From: Enhygromyxa salina
Lineage (GTDB): Bacteria > Myxococcota_A > Polyangia > Nannocystales > Nannocystaceae
Reading direction: 5' to 3'
DNA: 64,000 bases
Assembly: GCF_002994635.1 (NCBI RefSeq)
Contig: NZ_PVNL01000111.1
Coordinates: 1-64,000, forward strand
This document shows positions 44,317 through 54,318 of the stretch, one piece after another. Made by a program: the position numbers and the translations under genes. The notes under the pieces were generated by a model. It saw only the letters and a list, made by a program, of their open reading frames with translations, was not told the DNA's origin and made no database searches. Numbering within the stretch: position 1 is the stretch's first letter; every line of letters starts with the position of its first letter.

Positions 44317-44883
44317 TCAGATCTTGCCCTGCATCAGCTCTTTGATCGAGCTGGCGCCATACTTGCTCAGCGTGCGCCCCAGCGTGCGCCAGTCGAGCGT
44401 GCCGAACATCGTATCGGCCAGCCCGAACGGCAGCATCGCCGGAATGAAGCCGCGGGCGTACTCGAGCGCGAAGCAGCGATCCGGCATGCGATAGCCCTGC
44501 GCGACCCCCTGCGGGAGCACATGCAGGTCGCCCGGTCGGTAGATCTCCTTGACCGGCGACGCCTCGGAGTAGGCCCACTGCTCGCCCTCGAGGATGAAGA
44601 AGTAGTCCTCCGCCCAGAACCTGCCCGTGTGCCCCTCGGTCCCGATCGGGGTGCCAAAGATGATCACGTACTCGGTGATCGAGGCGTGCAGCACGGTCAT
44701 CATGCCCATCGCCCCGCCGGCGTTGTTGAGCACCCACTCACGATCATCGCGGATGTGCCCGGGGTACTCGCGCTCGAGCTGCTCGGCGATCTGCTCGACC
44801 ATGACCTCGAGCGGCTGGCCGAGCGCGTCTTTGGCAATGCGGGCGAGGACGTCGGGCTCGAAGATGAAGCTCATCGCGGGCAT
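44317..44883 (-). CDS. ERG2/sigma-1 receptor-like protein (sterol C8 isomerase family)
   Basis: A 188-residue protein with a strong match to the ERG2/Sigma1R pattern: YPGHI, EWVLNNAGGAMG, LHASITEYVIIFGTPIG, EGHTGRFWAE, YRPGD, ALEYARGFIPAMLPFGLADT and FGTLDWRTLGRTL. The membrane-proximal Glu in EYARG, conserved in ERG2 and human sigma-1, is present. Eukaryotic members have an N-terminal membrane helix; this one has none, starting nearly at the fold. ATG 44883 or 44874. It would isomerise the sterol C8 double bond, fitting sterol synthesis in Nannocystis relatives. It follows a TetR regulator by 37 bp on the same strand. Confidence 0.88.
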   Translation of the reverse strand: MPAMSFIFEPDVLARIAKDALGQPLEVMVEQIAEQLEREYPGHIRDDREWVLNNAGGAMGMMTVLHASITEYVIIFGTPIGTEGHTGRFWAEDYFFILEGEQWAYSEASPVKEIYRPGDLHVLPQGVAQGYRMPDRCFALEYARGFIPAMLPFGLADTMFGTLDWRTLGRTLSKYGASSIKELMQGKI

Positions 44884-44920
44884 GCGTCGCACATTCGCGC
44901 GGGCCACGAGTTGCGGCGGA

Positions 44921-45481
44921 TCACACGGCGCTCAGCCCATGCAGGATCACGTCGAGGATCGCGGCGATCGCCTGATCGGGTCGCTCGGGCGAGCCGCCGG
45001 GCGGGGGTCGCTCGGGGGGGGCGAGCGTCGCGAGGCCGGCGAGGAGCACCCGTCGAGCCAGGCCTGGATCGAGATCTTTCCGAAACTGGCCATGCTTGAT
45101 CCCCGAGCGGATCACGCGATCCACCGCGGCGGCGCTGCGCGTGCGAAACGTGTCGACGAGCTCGGCCAGCGGCGTGGGCTCGAGCTCCACAAAAAATTTT
45201 GGCCGGGCCTCGCCGTCGGCCTGCCAGATCAGCGTGGCGATCTCGAGCAGCTGCGCGGGCTCGTCTCGGGGCCGACGTCGGCTGGCCCGATCGATCGCCC
45301 GCGCCAGGCGATCGAGCCGCCCCGCGAGCGCGTCGTGGGCGATGTCGTGCTTGGTGAGGAACTGCTCGTAGAGGGTGCGCTTGCTGATCCCGGCCGCCCG
45401 CGCGAGGTCGTCGACCCGCAGGGCCTTGTACCCGTACTTCAACAGCTGCGCCTCGGCGTGGTCCAGGATTCGCTGGCGCAT
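44921..45481 (-). CDS. TetR family transcriptional regulator
   Basis: A 186-residue repressor. The N-terminal helix-turn-helix reads ILDHAEAQLLKYGYKALRV then DLARAAGISKRTLYEQF, the TetR pattern. The C-terminal ligand-binding domain is helical and variable. It starts four bases after the stop of the GH3-like gene and lies 37 bp before the ERG2-like gene, so it probably regulates this cluster in response to a hydrophobic ligand. That is inference. Confidence 0.88.
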   Translation of the reverse strand: MRQRILDHAEAQLLKYGYKALRVDDLARAAGISKRTLYEQFLTKHDIAHDALAGRLDRLARAIDRASRRRPRDEPAQLLEIATLIWQADGEARPKFFVELEPTPLAELVDTFRTRSAAAVDRVIRSGIKHGQFRKDLDPGLARRVLLAGLATLAPPERPPPGGSPERPDQAIAAILDVILHGLSAV

Positions 45482-45484
45482 GGG

Positions 45485-46918
45485 TCAGGCCATCTGCACG
45501 ACTGGGCGCTCGACCGATCCCCACAGTGAGCGGATCCGTCGCTCGCGGGACTTGCGAGCGGTGCCCGACTTGGCGATCACGACCCGCGGCTCCCACAGCT
45601 CGTCGGCGGTCCGCAGCCAGTCGTAGGCGCCCGAGCGACGGCGCAGATCCAGGTCGATGCGCTCGGCGATCTGCATGGAGAACGCGGGCGCGGCCTGGCC
45701 CTGGACCTCGAGCCGCACGACCAGCGCGCGGGGCTTGGGCCCGCGGCGGCGCGAGCCCGCCCGACTCGCGCCGAGCTCGGTGTCGATGAAGGGATCCAGC
45801 CCCGTCCGCGACGCGCGACCCGAGACGTCCATGGCGTCGGGATCGGCGGCGATCTCGGCGGCGATCAACGCGGGATCCTCGGGCAGGAACGCCTGGCGCA
45901 CGCTGGCCGTCAACCATGCGCCGGTCAGCGTCACGCCCTCGAGCGCGGCGTCGGCCGGCGGCGGGGGCAGTCGCACGACCCGCGGACACGGCAACGAGTA
46001 CGCCGACGCGACGCCGAGCTCGGGCTTGGTGAACCCGACCACGCGCACGTGCAGCCCGCTGCGGAGCCGCAGAAATCCCAGCGGTGAGCTCAGCACCAGC
46101 TCGTAGCGCTCGCCGAGGATCGCCGCCTCGGGCAGGACCGTGCGCTCGGCCAGCTGCTGCCGGCGATCATTCTCGGGATCGCCGTGGGGCAGCAGCTCGA
46201 TCAAGCTGCTGCGGACCGCCAGCGTGAACGCATCGTGCGGTGCCTGTCGGGCTGGCAGGCCCACGCGCCCGGCCCCGTGCAACCACCCCGCGTTGATCAC
46301 CGGGAGTCGGCTGCGCACGCGCTCGTCGAGATCGTGCTCCGCCATCAGCCAGCGCAGCTGCGGCAGCTTGCGCTCGAGCGGCTGGCGAATGATCTGCTCG
46401 AGCCACCCGCAGGTTGCGAGGCTGGGCATCAACACCAGGTCCGCGCGGAACCGACGGAGATCGTCGATCAGCTGGTCGGGATCGCGGGGCATGGTGTTGA
46501 TCCGCAGCAGCTCGACGGCGTCACCGAGGGTCCGCAGATCATCGAGGCGCATCCGCTCGACCAGGAGATCATCGGCCGCCGCGTGCAGCACCGCGATCCG
46601 CCGGGGTCGCGCGCCGCCGAGCCGCTCGACCCAGGCCGCGCGCACGGCCGCCCGCTCGACGTTGGCTGCGCTGAGCGTCTCGGCGTCGAACTCATCGAGC
46701 CCAAACCCGAGCCGCGCCGTGACCTGCTCGGCGTGGGTGATCGGGTCGAGCAGGGGCACCGTGGCCCGGAAGTCCTCGAAGCTATCGAGCCGCAGCAGCC
46801 CGAATTCGCGGCCGGCCTCGGTGTCCCCGAGGGCTTGTAGGGTCGTCGCTAGCCGCTCGCGCCGGGCCCGATCACGGATCTCTCGACGCAACGACGCGGC
46901 CCCTCGGCCCCCGCTCAC
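45485..46918 (-). CDS. GH3-like adenylate-forming fold protein, degenerate
   Basis: A 477-residue protein. Two stretches follow the GH3 acyl-adenylate/amidosynthetase pattern: SFEDFRATVPLLDPITHAEQ near residue 45 and GERYELVLSSPLGFLRLRSG then HVRVVGF in the second half. The nucleotide-binding loop TSGTTSG expected after the first block is absent, so ATP-dependent activation is doubtful. GTG 46918 is chosen because upstream frame overlaps the previous gene. The C-terminal part is Arg-rich. Cotranscribed with the genes on either side. Confidence 0.55.
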   Translation of the reverse strand: MSGGRGAASLRREIRDRARRERLATTLQALGDTEAGREFGLLRLDSFEDFRATVPLLDPITHAEQVTARLGFGLDEFDAETLSAANVERAAVRAAWVERLGGARPRRIAVLHAAADDLLVERMRLDDLRTLGDAVELLRINTMPRDPDQLIDDLRRFRADLVLMPSLATCGWLEQIIRQPLERKLPQLRWLMAEHDLDERVRSRLPVINAGWLHGAGRVGLPARQAPHDAFTLAVRSSLIELLPHGDPENDRRQQLAERTVLPEAAILGERYELVLSSPLGFLRLRSGLHVRVVGFTKPELGVASAYSLPCPRVVRLPPPPADAALEGVTLTGAWLTASVRQAFLPEDPALIAAEIAADPDAMDVSGRASRTGLDPFIDTELGASRAGSRRRGPKPRALVVRLEVQGQAAPAFSMQIAERIDLDLRRRSGAYDWLRTADELWEPRVVIAKSGTARKSRERRIRSLWGSVERPVVQMA

Positions 46919-46943
46919 CGCTGCGCTCGCTTGGGCATCACCA

Positions 46944-47714
46944 CTACTCCACTTCGCGACGAATGTCGCGAAAGAACAGGCCGTACTGATGCCCGCCCGA
47001 GTGCACGCGCAGCCACGCGTCCAGGCTGGGCTGGGTGCGTGGATCCGCGACCCGCGACAGCGCCTCACGGATGCTGGTGTAGACCCCGGGCGGCGAGAGC
47101 GTGGCCTCGATCACCGGGATCAGCTCTGGAGCGTGCTGCACGATGCCCTGGCCGAGCTGAAACCAGCGCTCGTTGGAGAACTCGATCGCGCCTTCGGAGT
47201 GGTCGCCAGCCAGGCGCGCGAGCGCGCCGTAGTCCCCGATCTCAACGAGCTGGCGCATGTGCGGCTCGATCAGCGCGTAGACCTCGGGGCGAATCGCGAT
47301 GATCTCGTGGGTCGACTCGCTCCACAGCCAGTCGTCGTCTTCCTCGACGACCACCAACCCAACCAGGTCCATCCCCTGTGGCAGCGCGTCGACGAGCTCG
47401 GCCAGGCCAAAGCTGATCGGCGTCCACGCGCGCTGCCGCTCGGGATCGCGCAGCATCTCGACGAACTCCGCGAGCTCATCGGGCGAAACCGCCATTCGTG
47501 TGCGGCGCTCGTTCAGATCGACGACCTGATACGCGATGTCCTCGCTCACCTCGAACAAGACCCGCCACTCGCCGCTGAGCAGCTCGATCTCGAGGTCGTG
47601 ATCGGCGAGCAGGTAGCCAAGCTGCTCGAGGCTCGCGCTGGCCAACGCCTCGAGGATCTGGGCCTCGAGCTCACGGTACACCTCCGAGGGGAGCTGGAAG
47701 GCGTGGCAGCGCAC
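46944..47714 (-). CDS. hypothetical protein
   Basis: A 256-residue acidic soluble protein of unknown family, mostly alpha/beta with a central run of hydrophobic strands (MDLVGLVVVEEDDDWLW). The GTG 47714 start was chosen because sequence upstream has no protein-like character; the frame is open to 47819. First gene of the minus-strand run that includes the GH3-like, TetR and ERG2-like genes, 25 bp before the next gene. Confidence 0.55.
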   Translation of the reverse strand: MRCHAFQLPSEVYRELEAQILEALASASLEQLGYLLADHDLEIELLSGEWRVLFEVSEDIAYQVVDLNERRTRMAVSPDELAEFVEMLRDPERQRAWTPISFGLAELVDALPQGMDLVGLVVVEEDDDWLWSESTHEIIAIRPEVYALIEPHMRQLVEIGDYGALARLAGDHSEGAIEFSNERWFQLGQGIVQHAPELIPVIEATLSPPGVYTSIREALSRVADPRTQPSLDAWLRVHSGGHQYGLFFRDIRREVE

Positions 47715-47935
47715 GGTCCGGAGGCTACCGCAATCTGGATGGTGGCGTCGCGCCAGGTTTGGGGTCGTCCTGGGGTTGCGCCGCGCGCGTGGGGACCGGC
47801 TGGCCGCCTGTTCTCGCACAACGCGCTCTCGATGCGGCCCACGCTGCCGATCTGGCGGTTATGCTCCGGCCGGGCCCACCCGAGGCCGGGCGCCGTCACA
47901 GCCCTGCGCGCCGGTCCCCCCACAGGAACACGCCG

Positions 47936-49621
<1,686 letters not shown>

Positions 49622-49687
49622 GGCAGGGGCTGTGGCTACGGGGCTCGCCCCCCGCCGGGCGTGGCGACCACCTTCGTGGCCGTGTTT

Positions 49688-49716
49688 TCCTCACAGAACG
49701 CGGTTCTGAGGGTGTT
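49688..49716. repeat. dispersed hairpin repeat, copy 1
   Basis: Segment with CCTCACAGAAC-GCG-GTTCTGAGG, a near-palindrome. A related copy lies at 52131-52157, both preceded by GGGCTCGCCCC-type sequence. Neither lies in a gene. Confidence 0.65.
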
Positions 49717-49936
49717 GTTCGTGAGCGTTCTCGCTGAGCTTCGCAGCTGGCGGGAGCCCGCGATCGCGACCGCGAAGCCGCTCACAAATTTTCCCGACGG
49801 TGTCGTCGATCAGATCGCGACAAGCCTGCGGACGCAACCTAACAACTCGATCTCTCGAGCACGAGGCTTCAACTTGGTCCCGGCCTTGCACAGCGGCGCG
49901 CCAACCAACCGCCGCCAACCTGGCGAGACCGACATC

Positions 49937-50344
49937 ATGCTCAGCTCATCGAAAATTCTCCGCACCCTGGCTCCCTTGCTCGCGTGCCTCCTGATCTCTG
50001 GCTGCATGGACGAGTCCTTCGAGCAACTCGAAGTCGACGGTCTACAAGACGCCGAGATCCACGAACTGCTCGAAGACGAAGACCTCGACGATCAGGAGAT
50101 CGACGCGCTCATCGAGCTGCTCGAGGCCAGCGAGCTCTCGCTGCAAGTGCCCAACCCGATCCCGTGTGACCCCGATCCGCTGCCGCTCGAGGTCGACGCG
50201 CCCGAGCGAGCGGGCGACGCTGGCGAGTATCCGCCCGCGCCGCTCGGCATCGACGCCGCCACGCTCGACCCCGAGCCGCCGGCGCCCGTGGATCTTGGCA
50301 ACCCTGATCAGATCTTCGCCGACGCCGACCGCCGGCACTGGTGA
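49937..50344 (+). CDS. small lipoprotein
   Basis: A 135-residue lipoprotein with signal peptide ILRTLAPLLACLLISGC (lipobox ISGC) and then a very acidic helical region (DAEIHELLEDEDLDDQEID) and a Pro/Ala-rich end. No family recognised. ATG 49937; the open frame upstream is not protein-like. The stop lies next to a repeat-like non-coding sequence (50341-50433). Confidence 0.6.
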   Translation: MLSSSKILRTLAPLLACLLISGCMDESFEQLEVDGLQDAEIHELLEDEDLDDQEIDALIELLEASELSLQVPNPIPCDPDPLPLEVDAPERAGDAGEYPPAPLGIDAATLDPEPPAPVDLGNPDQIFADADRRHW

Positions 50345-50433
50345 GACATCGGGACCGGGATCCCCGCGACGTTAGTCAGTGGCTTGGTCGCCGGGCTGCG
50401 CTCGGAAGTTGATCGGTGGCTGAATAGCCCGAT
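50341..50433. repeat. dispersed non-coding repeat, copy 1
   Basis: GAGACATCGGGACCGGGAT through GTCAGTGG and a GATCGGTGGCTGA end resembles 52161-52215 (GAGACGTGGGGACGGGAT, GTCAGTGG, CTGATCAGTGG). The two copies flank the lipoprotein gene at 50441-52015. No gene is seen in it. Confidence 0.55.
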
Positions 50434-50440
50434 CAGAAGG

Positions 50441-52015
50441 TCAGGGGGCGAAGCGCACGATGTGCCAGTCCTGGTTGCTGACGTTCTGCGACAGGTTGCC
50501 GACCACGAAGGTGTTGCCCGCGAGGTCGAGGCAAACCGCCGCGGCTCGGTCGCGATTGTTGGAGGATCCGTGCACAGGCCCGTGCTCCCAGGCCAGGGTC
50601 CCCGCCGGTTGCTCAGCCCGGACGTAGAACCCGGCTTGCGTCTGCGAGTCGGTGTCGCCCGACTCACCGGCCAAGACGATCTTACCGGTTGGCGTCTGGG
50701 CGACACCGTTCCACAGGTCGCGCCCGTTCGCGCGATCGAACAGAGTTGACGCGCCGAGGTCACCGTTCTCGTTGAACTCGCGCAGGATCCCGTCCATCGG
50801 CCCGGCGGGATCGGGCACGGTCGCCCACCCAGCCGCGAGCACCGTGCCGCTCTCGGTCATCCACCCGCTGGTGTACTGACCGGCGTCGGTGGTCAGGCTC
50901 CACACTTCTTCGCATGTGTTGGTGTAGCGGGCGACCCACGGCTGGCCGTTTTGGCGGCCCAAGCTGATGACGTCGCCGCCGGTGAGCACGAACATGGCGT
51001 CGATGTTGGTCACACCAGGTGGCGAGGCCGCGCACAGCTCGTCGCCGTCTTGCATGTCCAAGATGATCAGCTCGGCGGGCAGCATGTAGCGATCGACGCT
51101 GACATAGATGACATCCCCGGTGGTCGCCATGGCCCCGATCAGCGGGGCAAACATGTCTTGCGACTCCCTGAGCGGGCCCGTGTCCCACACGAGGTTGTCG
51201 GCCGCGTTGTGCCGGGTGACGCTGACAAACCGCCCGGGCGCCGACTGTTGCAGGCCCGCGACGACCCCCTGGTTGGCAGGTCCGGGCTCGATCCGAAACA
51301 CGCGCCATTGCTCGATGTTCGGGACTCCGATCAGCCGGACATCTTGCTGATTCCCCGTCACGGCGTTGACGTAGCCAACGGCTCCTTGACTTCCGATCGC
51401 ACCGCCGACCACCAGGACCCCGTCGGCGGTCACCATGCAATCAAACAGGTCGTCGCTCAACGGGCTCTGCTCGATGGTGTGCTCCCAGATCACGGTTCCG
51501 GCGGCAGGGACGTCGACCTCGAGCTGGATCGGGCCCGCCTCGGCCGTGTTGGCGGTCGTGTCGGTTACGATCACCGTGTACTGATGGACGCCGTCAACGC
51601 CTTCACCGCTGAGGACTCGCTGAGCGACAAAGCGCGTGGCATCGAGAGGATCGACGGCGCCGAGCCCGACGCTGTCTCCGTCCTCGAAGAACTCGACCTG
51701 CGCGACGCCGAGATCATCGCTGGCGTGCGCGACGAGCTCGATGACCTTGGACTGCAGCACCTTGGGTGGCGAGCCGGAGCCGTCGATCTCGAAGCTCTCG
51801 ATCGATGGCGGGTCGTCGCCGCCCTCGGCGGGATCGCCGTCGCCGTCGCCCTGGGTGGGATCACCGTCGCCGTCGCCCTGGGTCGGATCACCGTCGCCGT
51901 CGCCATCCCCGGTCGTCTGCGTCGAGGTGCCCGTGTCCATGAAGTCGCTGTTTGGATCCGCGAAGCATCCAGCAAGCGAGAACACGGTGATTAAGCCGAT
52001 CAGTCGGGTGTCCAT
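50441..52015 (-). CDS. (GD)n lipoprotein with Ig-like and beta-propeller-like regions
   Basis: A 524-residue lipoprotein. The lipobox is VFSLAGC, followed by a Thr-rich and Gly-Asp repeat linker with GDPTQGDGDG units. An Ig-like domain follows (SIESFEIDGSGSPPKVLQSK, VEFFEDGDSVG). The rest (about residues 180-520) is repetitive beta-sheet with Trp/Gly motifs, as in PQQ- or SBBP-type propellers. ATG 52015 starts the signal peptide. Likely a surface or periplasmic protein of unknown function. Confidence 0.7.
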   Translation of the reverse strand: MDTRLIGLITVFSLAGCFADPNSDFMDTGTSTQTTGDGDGDGDPTQGDGDGDPTQGDGDGDPAEGGDDPPSIESFEIDGSGSPPKVLQSKVIELVAHASDDLGVAQVEFFEDGDSVGLGAVDPLDATRFVAQRVLSGEGVDGVHQYTVIVTDTTANTAEAGPIQLEVDVPAAGTVIWEHTIEQSPLSDDLFDCMVTADGVLVVGGAIGSQGAVGYVNAVTGNQQDVRLIGVPNIEQWRVFRIEPGPANQGVVAGLQQSAPGRFVSVTRHNAADNLVWDTGPLRESQDMFAPLIGAMATTGDVIYVSVDRYMLPAELIILDMQDGDELCAASPPGVTNIDAMFVLTGGDVISLGRQNGQPWVARYTNTCEEVWSLTTDAGQYTSGWMTESGTVLAAGWATVPDPAGPMDGILREFNENGDLGASTLFDRANGRDLWNGVAQTPTGKIVLAGESGDTDSQTQAGFYVRAEQPAGTLAWEHGPVHGSSNNRDRAAAVCLDLAGNTFVVGNLSQNVSNQDWHIVRFAP

Positions 52016-52127
52016 TCGGGTTCGTCTCAATTCGCTCTGTGGATGTCAATTGAGGGCATCGGACCCCGCCCTCCCGCTGGGCTCACGGGGCTCGCCCCCA
52101 TGCGACAGGAGGGCACCTTCGGGGCGG

Positions 52128-52160
52128 GTCTTCCTCACAGAGCTCAGTTCTGAGGGTAAT
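52128..52160. repeat. dispersed hairpin repeat, copy 2
   Basis: CCTCACAGAGCTCAGTTCTGAGG, related to 49688-49716. It lies between the divergent lipoprotein and mpg genes. Confidence 0.65.
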
Positions 52161-52169
52161 TGAGACGTG

Positions 52170-52230
52170 GGGACGGGATCCCGGCGCTGTCGGTCAGTGG
52201 AAGCTGATCAGTGGTAGCTGATCCCGTCCC
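52170..52230. promoter_or_regulatory. inverted repeat abutting the mpg start
   Basis: GGGACGGGATC (52170-52180) and GATCCCGTCCC (52220-52230) are perfect 11-bp arms separated by 39 bases that include two AGCTGATC-type repeats. The right arm ends exactly at the mpg ATG and no ribosome site is visible, so a leader hairpin may control translation, or the gene may be leaderless. Confidence 0.5.
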
Positions 52231-52824
52231 ATGCCCCCGCTCCCGCAGTCCTTCTTTGCCCGTCCCGTCGACGAGCTCGCGCGTGGGTTGCTCGGCTGCC
52301 GGATCAAGCGCGGCCGGGTGATCCTCGCGATCACGGAGGTCGAGGCCTACGCCGGCCCCGAGGACACCGCCAGCCACGCCCGATTCGGCGAGACCGAGCG
52401 CAACGCCGCGATGTGGGGTCCCGCTGGACGGGCCTACGTGTATCTTTGTTACGGCATTCACAACATGCTCAACATCTCGGCGGGGCAGCCTGGTCGCGCG
52501 TCGGCGGTGTTGATCCGCGCGTGTGAGCCGGTCGCCGGTCTCGATGAGATCCGTCGCCGTCGCGCGGGCAAGTCGGGCGCCGCCTTGCTCGCGGGACCGG
52601 GCAAGGTCGGCGCGGCGCTCGAGCTCGACACCAGCTGGTCGGGTCATCCGCTGTATCGCGCGGGCGGCTTGAGCGTGTTGCCGGGCGAGCCACCCGCGGC
52701 CGTGCTCATGGGCCCACGGGTTGGCATCGACTTCGCCGCGCGGGCCGACCTCGAGCGACCGTGGCGGTTCGCGGTCGCCAATAGTCCGTGGGTCAGCCAC
52801 CCGCAGGGCCTGCGTCCGGGGTGA
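52231..52824 (+). CDS. mpg: 3-methyladenine DNA glycosylase (AAG/MPG family)
   Basis: A 197-residue monofunctional glycosylase that removes alkylated purines in base-excision repair. The family pattern is clear: VDELARGLLGCRI, ITEVEAYAGPEDTASHA with the catalytic Glu, WGPAGRAYVYLCYGIHNMLNIS, and AVLIRACEP. The C-terminal part contains RVGIDFAARADLERPWRF. ATG 52231 follows an inverted repeat directly. Length is standard. Confidence 0.93.
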   Translation: MPPLPQSFFARPVDELARGLLGCRIKRGRVILAITEVEAYAGPEDTASHARFGETERNAAMWGPAGRAYVYLCYGIHNMLNISAGQPGRASAVLIRACEPVAGLDEIRRRRAGKSGAALLAGPGKVGAALELDTSWSGHPLYRAGGLSVLPGEPPAAVLMGPRVGIDFAARADLERPWRFAVANSPWVSHPQGLRPG

Positions 52825-52881
52825 GATCGGGCTTTGGCGCGAGCACCCGCCGCCCGGCGGCCCAATACGATAACCTGGCTC

Positions 52882-54264
52882 ATGGCCAGGCGATCGCCCG
52901 TAGACCAGCTGCGTCGGTATCTCATCACGAGCCTTGGCTTGGTCTCGCCGTTGCTGCTGCCGGCCTGCGGCGGGGCGGTGATCAGCGACGGCGACGACGG
53001 TGGCGTGACCACCGATCCTAGCGGCGGCGGCTCGAGCCTCGACGATGGCACCTCGAGCGATCCCGGCATGGCGACCAGTTCCACACCGGGCACGACCGGA
53101 ACCGAAGGCGCCGAAACCGACGATCCCGATCCGCCTCCGCCCCCGCCCCCGCCGGTCAAGTTCGACCTTCCGCCCGAGCCGGATCTACCGCCGCTCGGCG
53201 CGTGCACGGTCACCTACACCGAGACCTCGACCCTCGACGAATATCCAGAGTGCCCGATCGAGCTCGAAGATGGGATTTGTTGGAGCGGCCTCTACTGGGG
53301 CTGCGTCGAGCCCCAGCCAGGGCAGAGCTGCGCGGAGATCTGTCCAGACGGCGACTGCATCGCCGAGTGGTGGGACTGCGAGGGCGACATGATCTACGAG
53401 GCGCCGGTCGACTACTGCGGGCCCTACGAGATCGACGGCATGTGCTGCACGCTGGCCGAGGGCGAGGAAGAGTGCGGCACCGATGGCCGGCCGTTCGTGG
53501 TTGGCGGTGTCTCGCGGCAGGCGGCGCTTCGCGTGCTCGCTCGGCCGACCGCGACGGCCGGCGCGGGGCTGCCCGAGCGGGTGCGTGAGCAGCTCGCCGC
53601 GCGCTGGGCCGCTAGCGCTCGGGCGGAGCACGCGTCGATCGCCAGCTTCGCGCAGTTCGCCGCGCGGCTGCAGGCGCTGGGATGCCCCGCGTCGCTGGTC
53701 GCGGACGCGCTGGCGGCCGCGGCCGACGAGGTCCGCCACGCCCAGTTCGCGCTCGCGCTCGCCGGTCAGCACGGCGCGCAGACGCTCGAGTTTGGTCCGC
53801 TCGATACCCGCGGCGCGGCGCGGCCTGACCCGAGCTTGACCGACACGCTGCTCGCCTGTGTGCGCGAGGGTTGCATCGGCGAGACCCTGGCGGCGCTCGA
53901 GCTGGGCACCGTCGCCCAGCACTGTGACGATCCCGAGCTCGCCGCCGCGCTGCAGGCGATCGCCGACGACGAAGCTCGGCACGCCGCGCTGGCTTGGCGG
54001 TTCGTGCAGTGGGGCCTGCGACGTGAGCCCGGGTTTGCGGCGAGCTTGATGGCGCTGCTCGACTCGGTGGAGCTCAGGCTCGAGGCGAGCGGCCGTATCG
54101 AGGTGCTCGACGCGAGCGAGCGCGCGCTGCTGCGTGCGACCGGCTGCCTGCCCGCCGACGAGCGTCGTCGTGTGAAGCGCGAGGGTCTGCGCGACCTGGT
54201 GCTGCCCTGCGCTCGCGCGCTGCTGGCTGCTCACGCGGATTCGCAGCCGAGCGCGTCAGCTTGA
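52882..54264 (+). CDS. ferritin-like diiron domain lipoprotein
   Basis: A 460-residue lipoprotein: signal peptide with SPLLLPAC, then Gly/Ser/Thr and Pro-rich linkers. A Cys-rich region follows (about 135-215). The C-terminal 250 residues form a ferritin-like four-helix bundle, with iron ligands suggested by ARAEHASIASFAQ, ADEVRHAQFALA, GETLAALELG and DDEARHAALAWR (E, ExxH, E, ExxH). It would be a periplasmic or surface di-iron protein, possibly redox or iron-storage related. ATG 52882; upstream frame not part of the signal. Confidence 0.75.
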   Translation: MARRSPVDQLRRYLITSLGLVSPLLLPACGGAVISDGDDGGVTTDPSGGGSSLDDGTSSDPGMATSSTPGTTGTEGAETDDPDPPPPPPPPVKFDLPPEPDLPPLGACTVTYTETSTLDEYPECPIELEDGICWSGLYWGCVEPQPGQSCAEICPDGDCIAEWWDCEGDMIYEAPVDYCGPYEIDGMCCTLAEGEEECGTDGRPFVVGGVSRQAALRVLARPTATAGAGLPERVREQLAARWAASARAEHASIASFAQFAARLQALGCPASLVADALAAAADEVRHAQFALALAGQHGAQTLEFGPLDTRGAARPDPSLTDTLLACVREGCIGETLAALELGTVAQHCDDPELAAALQAIADDEARHAALAWRFVQWGLRREPGFAASLMALLDSVELRLEASGRIEVLDASERALLRATGCLPADERRRVKREGLRDLVLPCARALLAAHADSQPSASA

Positions 54265-54291
54265 TCGGTACGCACCGGATTTGCGACTACA

Positions 54292-54318
54292 GTGCGGACC
54301 ATGCGGACCATGCGGACC
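54292..54318 (+). repeat. 9-bp tandem repeat with three in-frame starts
   Basis: GTGCGGACC, ATGCGGACC and ATGCGGACC are consecutive 9-bp units. Each begins with a start codon in the same frame (54292, 54301, 54310). Confidence 0.9.
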
